From Alistipes sp. (GTDB lineage Bacteria; Bacteroidota; Bacteroidia; Bacteroidales; Rikenellaceae), in contig JAGBFA010000013.1 of the NCBI GenBank assembly GCA_017936685.1, forward strand, positions 1 to 64,000: a stretch of DNA of 64,000 nucleotides, in the 5' to 3' direction. The first letter of the stretch is position 1; each line of letters opens with the position of its first letter. A model generated the notes under the pieces. It was not told where the DNA came from and did no database searches. It worked only from the letters and a program-made list of their open reading frames with translations. This document shows, one piece after another, positions 19,465-29,270 of this stretch. Position numbers and translations under genes: made by a program.

Positions 19465-21432
19465 ATGAAAAACTTATTGACAAAACTCTATGCGCTGACC
19501 GTGGCGGTGTGTCTGCTTGCCGCATGGTCGTGCTCATCGGACGATGGTACGACACCGGATATCCCGGGTGGAGAGGAGTACAAACGCCTCGTTTCGGGCG
19601 TTGTCCTCGACAACGAGTATGAGGTCGAACAGGGCGGGCAGATCACGCTCACAGGTTCGGGCTTCGCCTCGGGCGACTATATGGAGCTGCGCGGCAACAA
19701 TATCCGCTGCACGACGGCTTCGGTCGACAACACCTCTTTGAGTTTTATCGTCCCCGACGAGGTCGTTTCGGGTACGAGCTACCGCTTCGCTCTTCGCCGC
19801 GGCAACTCGACACATATCCTCGGTACGGCCGTCATCAAATTCAAAATTAAGGGCAGCCTTACAGATGTCCCCGATAAGGACGGTATGAATATCAAGGGTC
19901 TGGTCTACTGCGGATTGGAGCCCGTGGCCGGTGCACTCGTATCGGACGGCGTGCAGATCGTTCAGACCGATGAGAACGGTCACTACTGGATCAACTCTGG
20001 CAAGCGTCACGGCTCGGTGTTCATCATCACTCCGTCGGGCTACGAGGTCGCTACCCGTGAGGCCATGCCGCAGTTCTGGCAGAAGCTGACCAAAGGTCAG
20101 AGCGAGGTGGAGCAGCACGATTTCGAGTTGTTCGAGCGCAATAACGACAACCATATAATGCTGGTTGCCACCGATATGCACCTCGCCAACCGCAACAGCG
20201 ACATACAGCAGTTCACCACGGGCTGGGTGAGCGAGGTCACCTCGACATACAACAACTCCGCCACGCCGGTCTACTGCCTCAATCTGGGCGACTGGGCATG
20301 GGATCTCTACTGGTATCAGAACAACTTCTCGTTGGTCGATGCCAAGAAGGCCGTGAAGGATCTCGATTTCCAGTTCTGGTCGACCATGGGCAACCACGAC
20401 AATGATGCCGCTTATCAGGGCGACTGGGAGCCCGAACAGGCATTCCGCGACGAGGTAGGTCCCGTATTCTACTCGATGAATATCGGTAAGGTACACTATA
20501 TCATGCTCGACGATACGGTCTACAAGAATACCGGCACCCCGGGTCATTCGACCATCGTCGGCGACCGCAGCTACGACAAGTATTTCACGGCCGACAATAT
20601 CAACTACGTGAAGGAGGATCTGAAATACGTCGATCCGTCGACCCCCATCTTCGTCGGTTTCCACTGTCAGATCAAGACCATGTCGTACAACTCGGCAAAC
20701 GGCTGGTACGCCAACGATGCCATCAGCCAGACCTACCAGAAGCAGCTGTTGGAGTGCTTCGCCGGTTATGAGAACGTGACGCTGCTGTCGGGTCACTCGC
20801 ATGTCAACCGCAACATACCCATCGAGGGCTATGCAACGAAGATGATCGAGCAGAACGTGGCCGCCGTCTGCGGTACGTGGTGGTGGACATACCGCTATGC
20901 CAACAACAATGTCTGCACCGACGGTTCGCCCGCAGGCTACAAGGTATTCACCGCCAACGGCGATCAGGTCACCTATAAATATAAGGGTATTGGCGTGCCG
21001 ATCGACAAGCAGTTCCAGACCTACGACATGAACGAGTTCATGAAGTGGTGGGACAGCAGTGCCACACAGGCCTTCAAGACCAAACTGCCTGCGCGCGCCA
21101 ACGACTATGCTGACATCTCATCTTCGTCTAACACGGTCTACATCAACGTGTGGGCGTGGGAGCCGTCGTGGAAGATAGAGGTCAAGGAGAATGGCAAGTC
21201 GCTTGACGTAAAGCAGATCCACAAGTATGACCCGCTGCATTCGGCCTCGTATGACGTGCCGCGCGGAGCTACTACGTCGCTTTCGTTCCCCAGCGATTAT
21301 ACCTACCACATGTTTGCTGTCACGGCCTCGTCGGCCACGTCGACCCTCGACATCACTGTCACCGACTCGTTCGGCGTGACCTACTCGGAGACCATGACCC
21401 GTCCCAAGAGTTTTACTACCAAATACGAATAA
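19465..21432 (+). CDS. Surface lipoprotein calcineurin-like phosphoesterase with IPT/TIG-like domain
   Basis: 655 residues. Lipoprotein signal with C23 (LLAAWSCSSDD), an IPT/TIG-like Ig fold (about 40-125: VEQGGQITLTGSGFASGD, IVPDEVVSGTSY), a short regulatory-like beta domain, then a metallophosphoesterase core with ATDMHLANRNSD, NLGDWAWD, GNHDND and GHSHVN, and a C-terminal beta domain. Paralogous in its catalytic half to the preceding gene. The SxDD context after the cysteine resembles lipoproteins sent to the outer surface. Probable role: cleavage of phosphodiesters at the cell surface for the SusCD system that follows. Confidence 0.9.
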   Translation: MKNLLTKLYALTVAVCLLAAWSCSSDDGTTPDIPGGEEYKRLVSGVVLDNEYEVEQGGQITLTGSGFASGDYMELRGNNIRCTTASVDNTSLSFIVPDEVVSGTSYRFALRRGNSTHILGTAVIKFKIKGSLTDVPDKDGMNIKGLVYCGLEPVAGALVSDGVQIVQTDENGHYWINSGKRHGSVFIITPSGYEVATREAMPQFWQKLTKGQSEVEQHDFELFERNNDNHIMLVATDMHLANRNSDIQQFTTGWVSEVTSTYNNSATPVYCLNLGDWAWDLYWYQNNFSLVDAKKAVKDLDFQFWSTMGNHDNDAAYQGDWEPEQAFRDEVGPVFYSMNIGKVHYIMLDDTVYKNTGTPGHSTIVGDRSYDKYFTADNINYVKEDLKYVDPSTPIFVGFHCQIKTMSYNSANGWYANDAISQTYQKQLLECFAGYENVTLLSGHSHVNRNIPIEGYATKMIEQNVAAVCGTWWWTYRYANNNVCTDGSPAGYKVFTANGDQVTYKYKGIGVPIDKQFQTYDMNEFMKWWDSSATQAFKTKLPARANDYADISSSSNTVYINVWAWEPSWKIEVKENGKSLDVKQIHKYDPLHSASYDVPRGATTSLSFPSDYTYHMFAVTASSATSTLDITVTDSFGVTYSETMTRPKSFTTKYE

Positions 21433-21471
21433 AACTAAGCTAACTTATTTACTAACAAAAATCAAAATTCT

Positions 21472-24093
21472 ATGAAACATCTGAGACAATGTCTGTGGGC
21501 AGCCGCTCTTGTGGCCGGTATCGCAATGACCGGTTGCAAGGACGACGATCCCATTGTCGAGCCGGTGCCCGATGCGCCCGAGCTCGAAGTCGTCGGAGCC
21601 GAGAGCGGTTTTGCTTTCGCCTACTATGACGGTGAGGACAAGGCCAAGACGTTTACGGTTTACGCTACTGCCCCCTGGACTATTCAGAAGGACGGCGGCT
21701 GGTTCGTCTGCGAACCTTCGAGCGGCAAGGCCGGCGTGGATACCCGCGTAACGCTTACGGTCGTCGAGAACGACGGTGCGGCACGTGCGGGCAAGGTTAC
21801 CGTCGTGGCCAATGCCGGAACTTTCAAGCACCCCGTGACTTCGGAGTATGCTTTCTCTCTGACCCAGACTGCTTATCACAGCACTGAGTTTATCGTCAAC
21901 GGCTTGACAGACAATGCTATCGCATTCCCTGCCAAGGAGACCGAGGCATTTGCCTTTACCGTTGAGAACGCCTACGACTGGACCATGACCGCCGAGAACG
22001 AGACATGGTACACGGTAACTCCCAAGGCCGGTAAGGCCGGTGAGGTCGTGACCGTCACCGTCACTCCGAAGGATAACGAGACCGATCAGACCAACGAGGG
22101 TACGCTGACCTTCTCGGCAAAGGACGCCGAGAACCCCGATAACGCTTCGGAGTTTGTCGTGACGCTCTCGCAGGAGGGTTACTTCACGGTCGATCAGCAT
22201 GAGACGGGCTTCGTATTCTACAACGAGGACTTCTCGTGGATCAAGGACGTATTCCCCACGACGGGTTCGCTCTACGGCTATCCTACGGTCGATACGGGTG
22301 AGTTCCCCGACGGCATCAAGCTCGATACCAAGGGCAGCAACGATGTGGGTATCGCCAGCCTTACGGACGAGACGGTAGTTGCATCGAAGTTCGCAGGACT
22401 CGATACTGCCTACGGCCGCTACGAGGGCTTCGTCAAGGTGGGTAAGACCGGTAACATGGGTTATATCACCACTCCCGCCTTCTCGGGCATCGACGAGGGT
22501 TGCACCGCAACGCTTATCTGTTCGTTCCGCGTACAGGGTTATCGCACAGCCAACGTATCGTTCAACCCCGACCAGGAGAACCCGACCATTCCCGTCGAGA
22601 TTCTCGGTGCCGGTACCTTCGACGACGGCAAGACCGTCCGCGAGTTCGATGCCAAGGCTTACTTCACGTGGTTGCAGCATGAGTTCGTTGTGGTAGGTGC
22701 CACTTCGGAGACTCAGTTGAAATTAGGTTCGAGCGAGGCCATAAAGAACCGTCTGTTCATCGACGACATCAAGGCCGTGCGTGCCGACGACAACGATGCC
22801 AAGGCTGCCGAGGCCAAATTCGTGGCCGATGCTTTGGTCGTTGAGGTTTCGGGCATGCCCGAAGATATCATTCCCATTTCGGGCGGCGATATCACCACCA
22901 CGCGTATCCGCATCAACCGCGAGTGGAAGCTCACTTCGGATTCGGATTGGGTGACTTTCGATTCGTTCGCATGCAACACCACCAAGAACGGTACGGCCGG
23001 TATCTCTTACAACGAGACCAAGACCGAGGCTGCGTCGAACGGTTCGGCTCTGCCTTTCAACCGCAACGTGATCAAGGTGGCTGCCAACGACGGTGCTCCG
23101 CGTTCGGCTACCGTATCATTGGAGGTAGAGGGCAAGGTTGTAGGCTCGTTCACCATTCAGCAGAACGGCTCGGCCGACCAGCCTTTCATCACTCCTTCTA
23201 TTAAGACCATCAACTTCGCCGCTTATCAGACCGGTGCCTTCAAGGTAACGGTCGATGCCAACGAGGATTGGACCATGACCGCCGACGGCGACTGGTTCAC
23301 CGTCAGCGCAACCGAGGGCAAGGCCGATGCTTCGACCGAGTTCACGGTAACGCCCAATATCCACGCTGCCGGCGACTTCGCCGCTCGTTCGGGCAAGCTG
23401 ACACTGACGGGTGCGACCGCTTCGGCCGAGATCGCTTTGGCTCAGGCCGCTGCCGATCTCACTCCTACGCTTGCCGCAGGAGCCGACGTATATTGGTCGT
23501 TCTCTGAGGCCGATTTCAATGCCAACACCTATAACGATGCCTTCATGATCGACAACCTGCTCCACGCAGCCACCGGTACGGCATACATGCAGTATATCGA
23601 AGGCGAGGGCAAGCAGGATCCCGACGGCAAGTTCACCCGAATGATCGGTGGTACGGGTCACCCCTACGTGACTGGTGCATGGCCCGGCGACTACTGGCTC
23701 ATCACCTGCCCCACGACGGCTCTTGCCGCAGGCACGAAGGTTAACTTCACGGCATTGAGCCGCGTTTCGGGCACAGGACAGCTCTACTGGCTGTTGGAGT
23801 ATTTCAACGGTACCGAGTGGACTCCTGCCGCCGCTACCATGACGGCGGAGGTAAGCGGTACTACCATTACGTATACCCATGCTCTGAGCAAGGACTCGAA
23901 GAATAATACCAAGATCGACGAGACGATCACGCTGCCTGTGGCATTGCCCGCCGGCTTCATGTTGCAGATACGTTTCCGCTGCATGGCAAACTATACGGCC
24001 GGAAACGCTGTGCTTGCGGCTCCCAACGGCGGTACGATGCGTTTCGCAGGTGCCGGTGAAGCCGACTCGCCGCGTATAAAGATCGTCGAGTAA
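21472..24093 (+). CDS. Multi-BACON-domain surface lipoprotein
   Basis: 873 residues. Lipoprotein signal with C22 (GIAMTGCKDDD). At least three BACON-like beta domains can be seen from the repeated pattern W-T/A...W-F/Y-x-V-x-P/S-x-x-G-K-A-G (about 55-130, 155-235, 585-665), separated by regions resembling carbohydrate-binding or sulfatase-associated jelly rolls (255-450 and 690-870). BACON domains are non-catalytic and common in Bacteroidales surface binding proteins; a substrate-capturing role is inferred from its place just before susC. Confidence 0.88.
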   Translation: MKHLRQCLWAAALVAGIAMTGCKDDDPIVEPVPDAPELEVVGAESGFAFAYYDGEDKAKTFTVYATAPWTIQKDGGWFVCEPSSGKAGVDTRVTLTVVENDGAARAGKVTVVANAGTFKHPVTSEYAFSLTQTAYHSTEFIVNGLTDNAIAFPAKETEAFAFTVENAYDWTMTAENETWYTVTPKAGKAGEVVTVTVTPKDNETDQTNEGTLTFSAKDAENPDNASEFVVTLSQEGYFTVDQHETGFVFYNEDFSWIKDVFPTTGSLYGYPTVDTGEFPDGIKLDTKGSNDVGIASLTDETVVASKFAGLDTAYGRYEGFVKVGKTGNMGYITTPAFSGIDEGCTATLICSFRVQGYRTANVSFNPDQENPTIPVEILGAGTFDDGKTVREFDAKAYFTWLQHEFVVVGATSETQLKLGSSEAIKNRLFIDDIKAVRADDNDAKAAEAKFVADALVVEVSGMPEDIIPISGGDITTTRIRINREWKLTSDSDWVTFDSFACNTTKNGTAGISYNETKTEAASNGSALPFNRNVIKVAANDGAPRSATVSLEVEGKVVGSFTIQQNGSADQPFITPSIKTINFAAYQTGAFKVTVDANEDWTMTADGDWFTVSATEGKADASTEFTVTPNIHAAGDFAARSGKLTLTGATASAEIALAQAAADLTPTLAAGADVYWSFSEADFNANTYNDAFMIDNLLHAATGTAYMQYIEGEGKQDPDGKFTRMIGGTGHPYVTGAWPGDYWLITCPTTALAAGTKVNFTALSRVSGTGQLYWLLEYFNGTEWTPAAATMTAEVSGTTITYTHALSKDSKNNTKIDETITLPVALPAGFMLQIRFRCMANYTAGNAVLAAPNGGTMRFAGAGEADSPRIKIVE

Positions 24094-24187
24094 CAATCGA
24101 TAAACCGAATTATTCGTCTGTCGCAGGGTCGCTCCCGGGCGGCCCCGCGCAAGACGAGACTCGTAGAAAAGAAAAAAACTAAACAAT

Positions 24188-27100
24188 ATGAATTTGAAGA
24201 ATTACTTTTTCCGCGCCGTGATGCTCGTGGCCGCCCTCTTCTCGTCGGTCGAGGTCTTCGCCCAGGGCACAATCAAGGGTGTGGTTTACGATTCTGACGG
24301 CACGACGCCGGCCATCGGCGTGACCGTCGTGGTGAAGGGTACTACCACGGGTACTTCGACCAATGTCGACGGTACCTACACGATAACGACCAAGTCGGCC
24401 GACGATGTTCTCGTTTTCAACTTCATCGGTTACGAGCCGCAGGAGATCGTCCCCGGTTCGCGTACCAATATCGATGTGATAATGAAAGAGTCGGCTACGA
24501 ACATCGATTCTGTTGTGGTTACGGCATTGGGCCTGACCCGTTCGGAGAAGTCGGTCGGCTATGCCATTTCGCAGGTCGACAACGAGGCTCTTACTTCGAG
24601 TGTGGCTTCGAACTGGATCAACAACATGAACGGCAAGGTGGCCGGTCTGTCGATGTCGTCGGCAGGTACTGGCCCCGGCGGTACGGTGCGTGTGACGCTG
24701 CGAGGCGACTCGTCGCTGAACTACGGCTCGAACGAGGCTCTGTTCGTCATCGACGGTATTCCCGTCATATCGGGTACGGTGGCCTCGGGCTCGGGTGCCA
24801 ACTATGCCAACAACAACGCTCCGGTCGACTTCGGTAACTCGGTTGCCGACCTGAACCCCGACGATATCGAGTCGGTCTCGGTGCTGAAAGGTCCCGCCGC
24901 ATCGGCTCTTTACGGTTCGTTGGCTCAGAACGGTGTGATCCTTATTACGACCAAGAGCGGCCGTGAGAACAAGGGCTTCGGCGTGTCGTTCTCGTCGACC
25001 TGCACATTGGAGAAGGCCGGTTACTTCCCCGACTTCCAGGGCGAGTACGGTCCGTCGAACACCAGAGACAACACCGGCACCACCAATCAGTACGTATCGT
25101 CGTGGGGTCTTCCTGCTTCGATGACCGAAGACGGCGTAGCCGTGCAGAAGAACATCTCGCGTTATTCGTTCGGTGAGAAATACGATGCCTCGAAGATGCG
25201 TTACCTCTATCATTCGAAGAACTGGGAGACGGGTGAGTTCACCCCCGTACCGTGGGTATATGCCGACGACTGGTATACGGGTTTCTTCCAGACCGGTGTG
25301 ACGTGGACCAACTCGGTTTCGATCGACGGATCGACCGGCAAGGGCACTTCGGCACGCTTCTCGTTTACGGATAACCGCAACGAGTGGATCATGCCCAACA
25401 CGGGTTACGAGCAGCAGAACTACTCGCTCAACGTCAACCAGCGTCTGTCGAAGCATATCCGCTTGCAGGCCAAGGTCAACTACACTCACAAGAAGTCGGA
25501 CAACATGCCCATGTCGGGTTACTCGAACGCTTCGCCTATGTACGGTCTGATCTGGGGCTACACGGCTTATCCCATGCAGAACTACCGCGATGAGTACTAT
25601 CAGGGTCGTTACACCGAGGCCATCTACAACCTCGGCGACAGCAAGGATCCCTACAATATCACCTCTTCTCTGGTCTACAACAGCAAGTCGGGTCACAACC
25701 CCTACCGAGTTGTCGAGGAGGCAAAGAATACCATCGACCGCGACCGTGTCTACGGTAACATCGTCATCGGCATCGACATCATCGACGGCCTTACGCTCGA
25801 TCTGCGCGGCGGTATGGATATGAGCGTCGACTTCCGCACGCAGGGTCAGCCCTTCATGTCGGCCGACTATGCCAACGGTAGATATCAGGAGAAGACCGTG
25901 CGCCAGTACGAGTACACGATGGACTTCCTGTTGAAATACAACAAGACCTTCCTCGACGACCGTCTGGGCTTGACGGCAGCCATCGGTGCCAACCGTCTGG
26001 CTAACAAATACGCCTCGACGACCATCACCGCTGCGGAGCTTTTGGTTTCGGGTCCGGGTATGTACACCATGGCCAACTCGGCCGTTGCGCTGGACGTTTC
26101 GCCCTACCGCAGCCGCAAGGAGATACAGTCGGTTTACGGCTTCATCAACCTGAGCTGGGACGACACCTACTTCCTCGACATTACGGGCCGCAACGACTGG
26201 TCGAGTACGCTCAACAGTGCCAACTGGTCGTATTTCTATCCTTCGGTGAGCGCAAGTATCCTGATCGACAACCTGTTCAAGATCAATAGCAACCGTGTCA
26301 ACATGATCAAGCTGCGCGCATCGTGGGCCAACGTGGGTAACGATACTTCGGTCTACTCGCTCTATCCCGACTACACCACCTCGGACTACCCGGGCGGCTT
26401 CTATCTGCCGACCACCATTCCCAATGCCATGATCAATCCCGAGAACTGCGAGAGCTGGGAGTTGGGTTTGGATACCAGGTTCTTCGGCAACCGTTTGAGC
26501 TTCGATCTGGCGTTGTATCAGAATACGACCACCAATCAGATCATCTCTGCTTCGCAGTCGGCCGAGATCGGCAACACGTCGATGAAGATCAATGCCGGTA
26601 AGATCCGCAACCGCGGTGTCGAGGTCACTCTGGGCGGAACACCAGTCAAGACCCGCAACTGGACATGGACCATCAACGCCAACTGGTCGTACAACCAGAA
26701 TACTCTCTGCGAGCTTACCGACAACTGGGATCCCGAGGCTCCGTTCCAGGCATCTACGTCGACCACTATCGGTAGCCGTACCTACATCTACTCTTACTTA
26801 GGTCAGGAGATGTACCAGCTCTACGGTAAGGACTATAACCGTGCTCCCGAGGGTTCGTACTACATCGACGACAACGGCAACCGTGTGGATTGCTCGGGTG
26901 CCGTGCTGATCAACCCGACCACGGGTTATCCGTCGCTCACCTCGAAGCCCGATCAGCATATCGCACGTGTCACGCCTCGCTGGAAGGCAGGTTTGAATAC
27001 GTCGCTGACGTGGAAGGATCTTACCCTGACGGCGCAGTTCACTGCACAGGTCGGCGGTAACGCATTCTCCGTAACCAACTTCGCACTCTCTTACCAGGGT

Positions 27101-27538
27101 AAGTTGCGCAACTCTTTGGAGGGACGTACCGACGGTCTGGTATTGGACGGCGTGGTGGCTACGGCCGAGACCGATGCCGAGGGCAAGACCGTCTATGCGA
27201 AGAATACCACTATCACCGAGAATGCCAACGTCTACTACAACTCGATCAAGTGGGTGCGTGACAATACCTATGAAAATACGTTCTCGACCGACTTCTTCAA
27301 GTTGCGCGAGCTGCGTTTGGACTACCGCTTCCCTGCCAAGCTGATGGCAAAGACCAAGTTCATACAGGGTCTGTCGGTGGGCGTGTTCGCAACCAACGTA
27401 TTCTGCATCACGGATTGGCCGCAGTACGATCCCGAGGCAGCAGGTCTGGTCAACGGTACGAACATCTACCCCGGTATAGAGACCGGTACGTTCCCGATGA
27501 CCCGCACCTACGGTTTCAATGTTAAAATTCAGTTCTAA
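24188..27538 (+). CDS. SusC/RagA TonB-linked outer-membrane transporter
   Basis: 1116 residues. Signal peptide 1-25, carboxypeptidase-regulatory-like domain (about 28-105, GVVYDSDGTTPAIGVTVVVKGT), TonB-dependent plug (about 118-250) with DGIPVIS and DDIESVSVLKGPAASALYGSLAQNGVILITTK, then a beta barrel ending in aromatic GFNVKIQF. No secretin/STN domain, so no anti-sigma partner is expected. Forms the SusCD import complex with the next gene. Its partners here are phosphoesterases and GlpT rather than glycoside hydrolases. Confidence 0.96.
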   Translation: MNLKNYFFRAVMLVAALFSSVEVFAQGTIKGVVYDSDGTTPAIGVTVVVKGTTTGTSTNVDGTYTITTKSADDVLVFNFIGYEPQEIVPGSRTNIDVIMKESATNIDSVVVTALGLTRSEKSVGYAISQVDNEALTSSVASNWINNMNGKVAGLSMSSAGTGPGGTVRVTLRGDSSLNYGSNEALFVIDGIPVISGTVASGSGANYANNNAPVDFGNSVADLNPDDIESVSVLKGPAASALYGSLAQNGVILITTKSGRENKGFGVSFSSTCTLEKAGYFPDFQGEYGPSNTRDNTGTTNQYVSSWGLPASMTEDGVAVQKNISRYSFGEKYDASKMRYLYHSKNWETGEFTPVPWVYADDWYTGFFQTGVTWTNSVSIDGSTGKGTSARFSFTDNRNEWIMPNTGYEQQNYSLNVNQRLSKHIRLQAKVNYTHKKSDNMPMSGYSNASPMYGLIWGYTAYPMQNYRDEYYQGRYTEAIYNLGDSKDPYNITSSLVYNSKSGHNPYRVVEEAKNTIDRDRVYGNIVIGIDIIDGLTLDLRGGMDMSVDFRTQGQPFMSADYANGRYQEKTVRQYEYTMDFLLKYNKTFLDDRLGLTAAIGANRLANKYASTTITAAELLVSGPGMYTMANSAVALDVSPYRSRKEIQSVYGFINLSWDDTYFLDITGRNDWSSTLNSANWSYFYPSVSASILIDNLFKINSNRVNMIKLRASWANVGNDTSVYSLYPDYTTSDYPGGFYLPTTIPNAMINPENCESWELGLDTRFFGNRLSFDLALYQNTTTNQIISASQSAEIGNTSMKINAGKIRNRGVEVTLGGTPVKTRNWTWTINANWSYNQNTLCELTDNWDPEAPFQASTSTTIGSRTYIYSYLGQEMYQLYGKDYNRAPEGSYYIDDNGNRVDCSGAVLINPTTGYPSLTSKPDQHIARVTPRWKAGLNTSLTWKDLTLTAQFTAQVGGNAFSVTNFALSYQGKLRNSLEGRTDGLVLDGVVATAETDAEGKTVYAKNTTITENANVYYNSIKWVRDNTYENTFSTDFFKLRELRLDYRFPAKLMAKTKFIQGLSVGVFATNVFCITDWPQYDPEAAGLVNGTNIYPGIETGTFPMTRTYGFNVKIQF

Positions 27539-27556
27539 CGAAAGGAGATGACAATT

Positions 27557-29251
27557 ATGAAAAAATATATAGGTATTTTGCTCTCTGTCGCCCTTCTCGG
27601 TTCTTGTACGAGTGATTTCGAGGATTTCAACACCAATCCCAACAAGATCTCGAAGGGTTCGGTCGGCCCGATGTCGATGATAGAGTACATCACCGTCGGC
27701 GCATCGAATACGCTCGCCAACTACATGCGCGAGTGGTCGAACGACATTGCACAGGTGACCTGCTCGTCGGGTTCGACGGTGCGTTTGGAGCACTGCTACA
27801 AGCTCGAAAACCAGTATAACAGCGTCTGGAACCTCTGCTTCCTGCGCGCCAACAACGCCAAGCACATGTATGAACTGGCCGTCGAGCAGGGCAACAGCAA
27901 CTGCCAGGCCATAGCTCTTACGTTGAAGGTCTACTATCTGTCGATCGCAACCGACCTGTTCGGCGACATAGCCTATCGCGAGGCTTTGCGCGGCGACGAG
28001 GGTATAACCCGTCCGGTGATCGACTCGCAGAAAGATGTCTACGAGCAGATGATGGCCGAGTTGGAGACTGCCAACTCTCTGTATCAGCTCAATGTCGTTC
28101 TGGACGACTCGGCCAAGGATAAGATCTTCGCCGGCGATATAGCCAAGTGGCAGAAGTTCACCAATACGCTGCACATGCGACTTCTGAACCGCGTGTCGCT
28201 GCGTAACGATTCGTTCTCTCCGACCGTTGCCGAGCGTATGGTCAATATCGTCAACAACCCCGGCAAGTATCCGCTCATGTCGTCGAATGCCGACAATGCC
28301 ATGGTCAACTACGACGGTACGGCAACCTACTATCGCAACAACCTCAATCAGTTCGACTACACCACCGACAACGGTTTCTCGGGCGATCACAAGCTCTCTG
28401 AGGTGGTTATCGACCTGATGGTCTACAACGACAACAACCAGGCCGACTGCGACCCGCGTCTGCCCATCTGGGGCTGCCCGCGTTACCAGACCAACAAGGT
28501 ATGGCAGTGGCAGGGTTCGAAGCCCGGCTGCGATACGGAGTATCCCGCCGAGCCTTCGCGCTACAACGAGCCGGGTTCGGGTACCATCTACAACAACTCG
28601 CAGGTGGAGTCGTACATGCACTACGAGGTGCTGTGCCGCGATACCAACCCCAACATGCTGATGTGCTACGACGAGCTCCTCTTCATCGAGGCCGAGGCCG
28701 CCATGAACGGCTGGATCTCGGGCAGTGCCGAGCAGTATTACAACGACGCTCTGCGCGCTTCGTGCCAGAAGTGGGCTCCGTGGGGTGCCAACGGTCACTA
28801 TCCCGTCCTGAACGGCTCGACCGTGTCGTTTGCCAATGTTACCATCACCGAGGCTCAGATACAGAACCTCATCGCGCGTCCCGAGGTCAAGTGGAACGGC
28901 ACGATGCAGCGTCTGGCCGAGCAGAAGTGGCTCTCGCTCTACTGGATCGTGGGCTTCCAGCAGTATTCGGAGATGCGCCGCACGGGCTACCCCGAGTGCA
29001 CGATCAACAACGGTATCGTAAAGCAGGGCTTCTCGATCAACAAGGAGGGCAAGGCTGTCTTCATCGCACGTTGCAGCTATCCGCAGGTGGCTATCGCCAA
29101 CAACCGCGCCAACTACGCCGTGGCATTGGAGCGCATGGGTGCTGCTGACAACGATATCGTGACACCCGTATGGTGGAGCGGTCAGGCCGTTGCCCGCGAT
29201 GCAGGTCAGCCGTGGCCGCACTCGTTCCGCACGCTTACCTACCAAGAGTAA
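27557..29251 (+). CDS. SusD/RagB substrate-binding lipoprotein
   Basis: 564 residues, all-helical SusD fold. Lipoprotein signal MKKYIGILLSVALLGSC with C17. Contains the SusD TPR-like helices (NLCFLRANNAKHMYELAVEQGNSNCQAIALTLKVYYLSIATDLFGDIAY) and C-terminal QNLIARPEVKWNGTMQRLAEQKWLSLY. Start at 27557 is chosen over 27548 because AAAGGAG (27541-27547) gives a proper 9-base spacing only to the second ATG. It belongs to the SusD-like/SusD-superfamily group and caps the SusC barrel. Confidence 0.95.
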   Translation: MKKYIGILLSVALLGSCTSDFEDFNTNPNKISKGSVGPMSMIEYITVGASNTLANYMREWSNDIAQVTCSSGSTVRLEHCYKLENQYNSVWNLCFLRANNAKHMYELAVEQGNSNCQAIALTLKVYYLSIATDLFGDIAYREALRGDEGITRPVIDSQKDVYEQMMAELETANSLYQLNVVLDDSAKDKIFAGDIAKWQKFTNTLHMRLLNRVSLRNDSFSPTVAERMVNIVNNPGKYPLMSSNADNAMVNYDGTATYYRNNLNQFDYTTDNGFSGDHKLSEVVIDLMVYNDNNQADCDPRLPIWGCPRYQTNKVWQWQGSKPGCDTEYPAEPSRYNEPGSGTIYNNSQVESYMHYEVLCRDTNPNMLMCYDELLFIEAEAAMNGWISGSAEQYYNDALRASCQKWAPWGANGHYPVLNGSTVSFANVTITEAQIQNLIARPEVKWNGTMQRLAEQKWLSLYWIVGFQQYSEMRRTGYPECTINNGIVKQGFSINKEGKAVFIARCSYPQVAIANNRANYAVALERMGAADNDIVTPVWWSGQAVARDAGQPWPHSFRTLTYQE

Positions 29252-29270
29252 TTAATCTCTAATTCGGACA

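Noticed and set aside
26798-29245. An 815-codon open frame on the minus strand opposite susC/susD, and other long antisense frames (21445-22680, 24179-25696)
   Set aside because: Low-complexity Val/Arg/Leu/Gly-rich translations without signal peptides or domains. They are mirror frames caused by the GC-rich codon use of well-recognised plus-strand genes.
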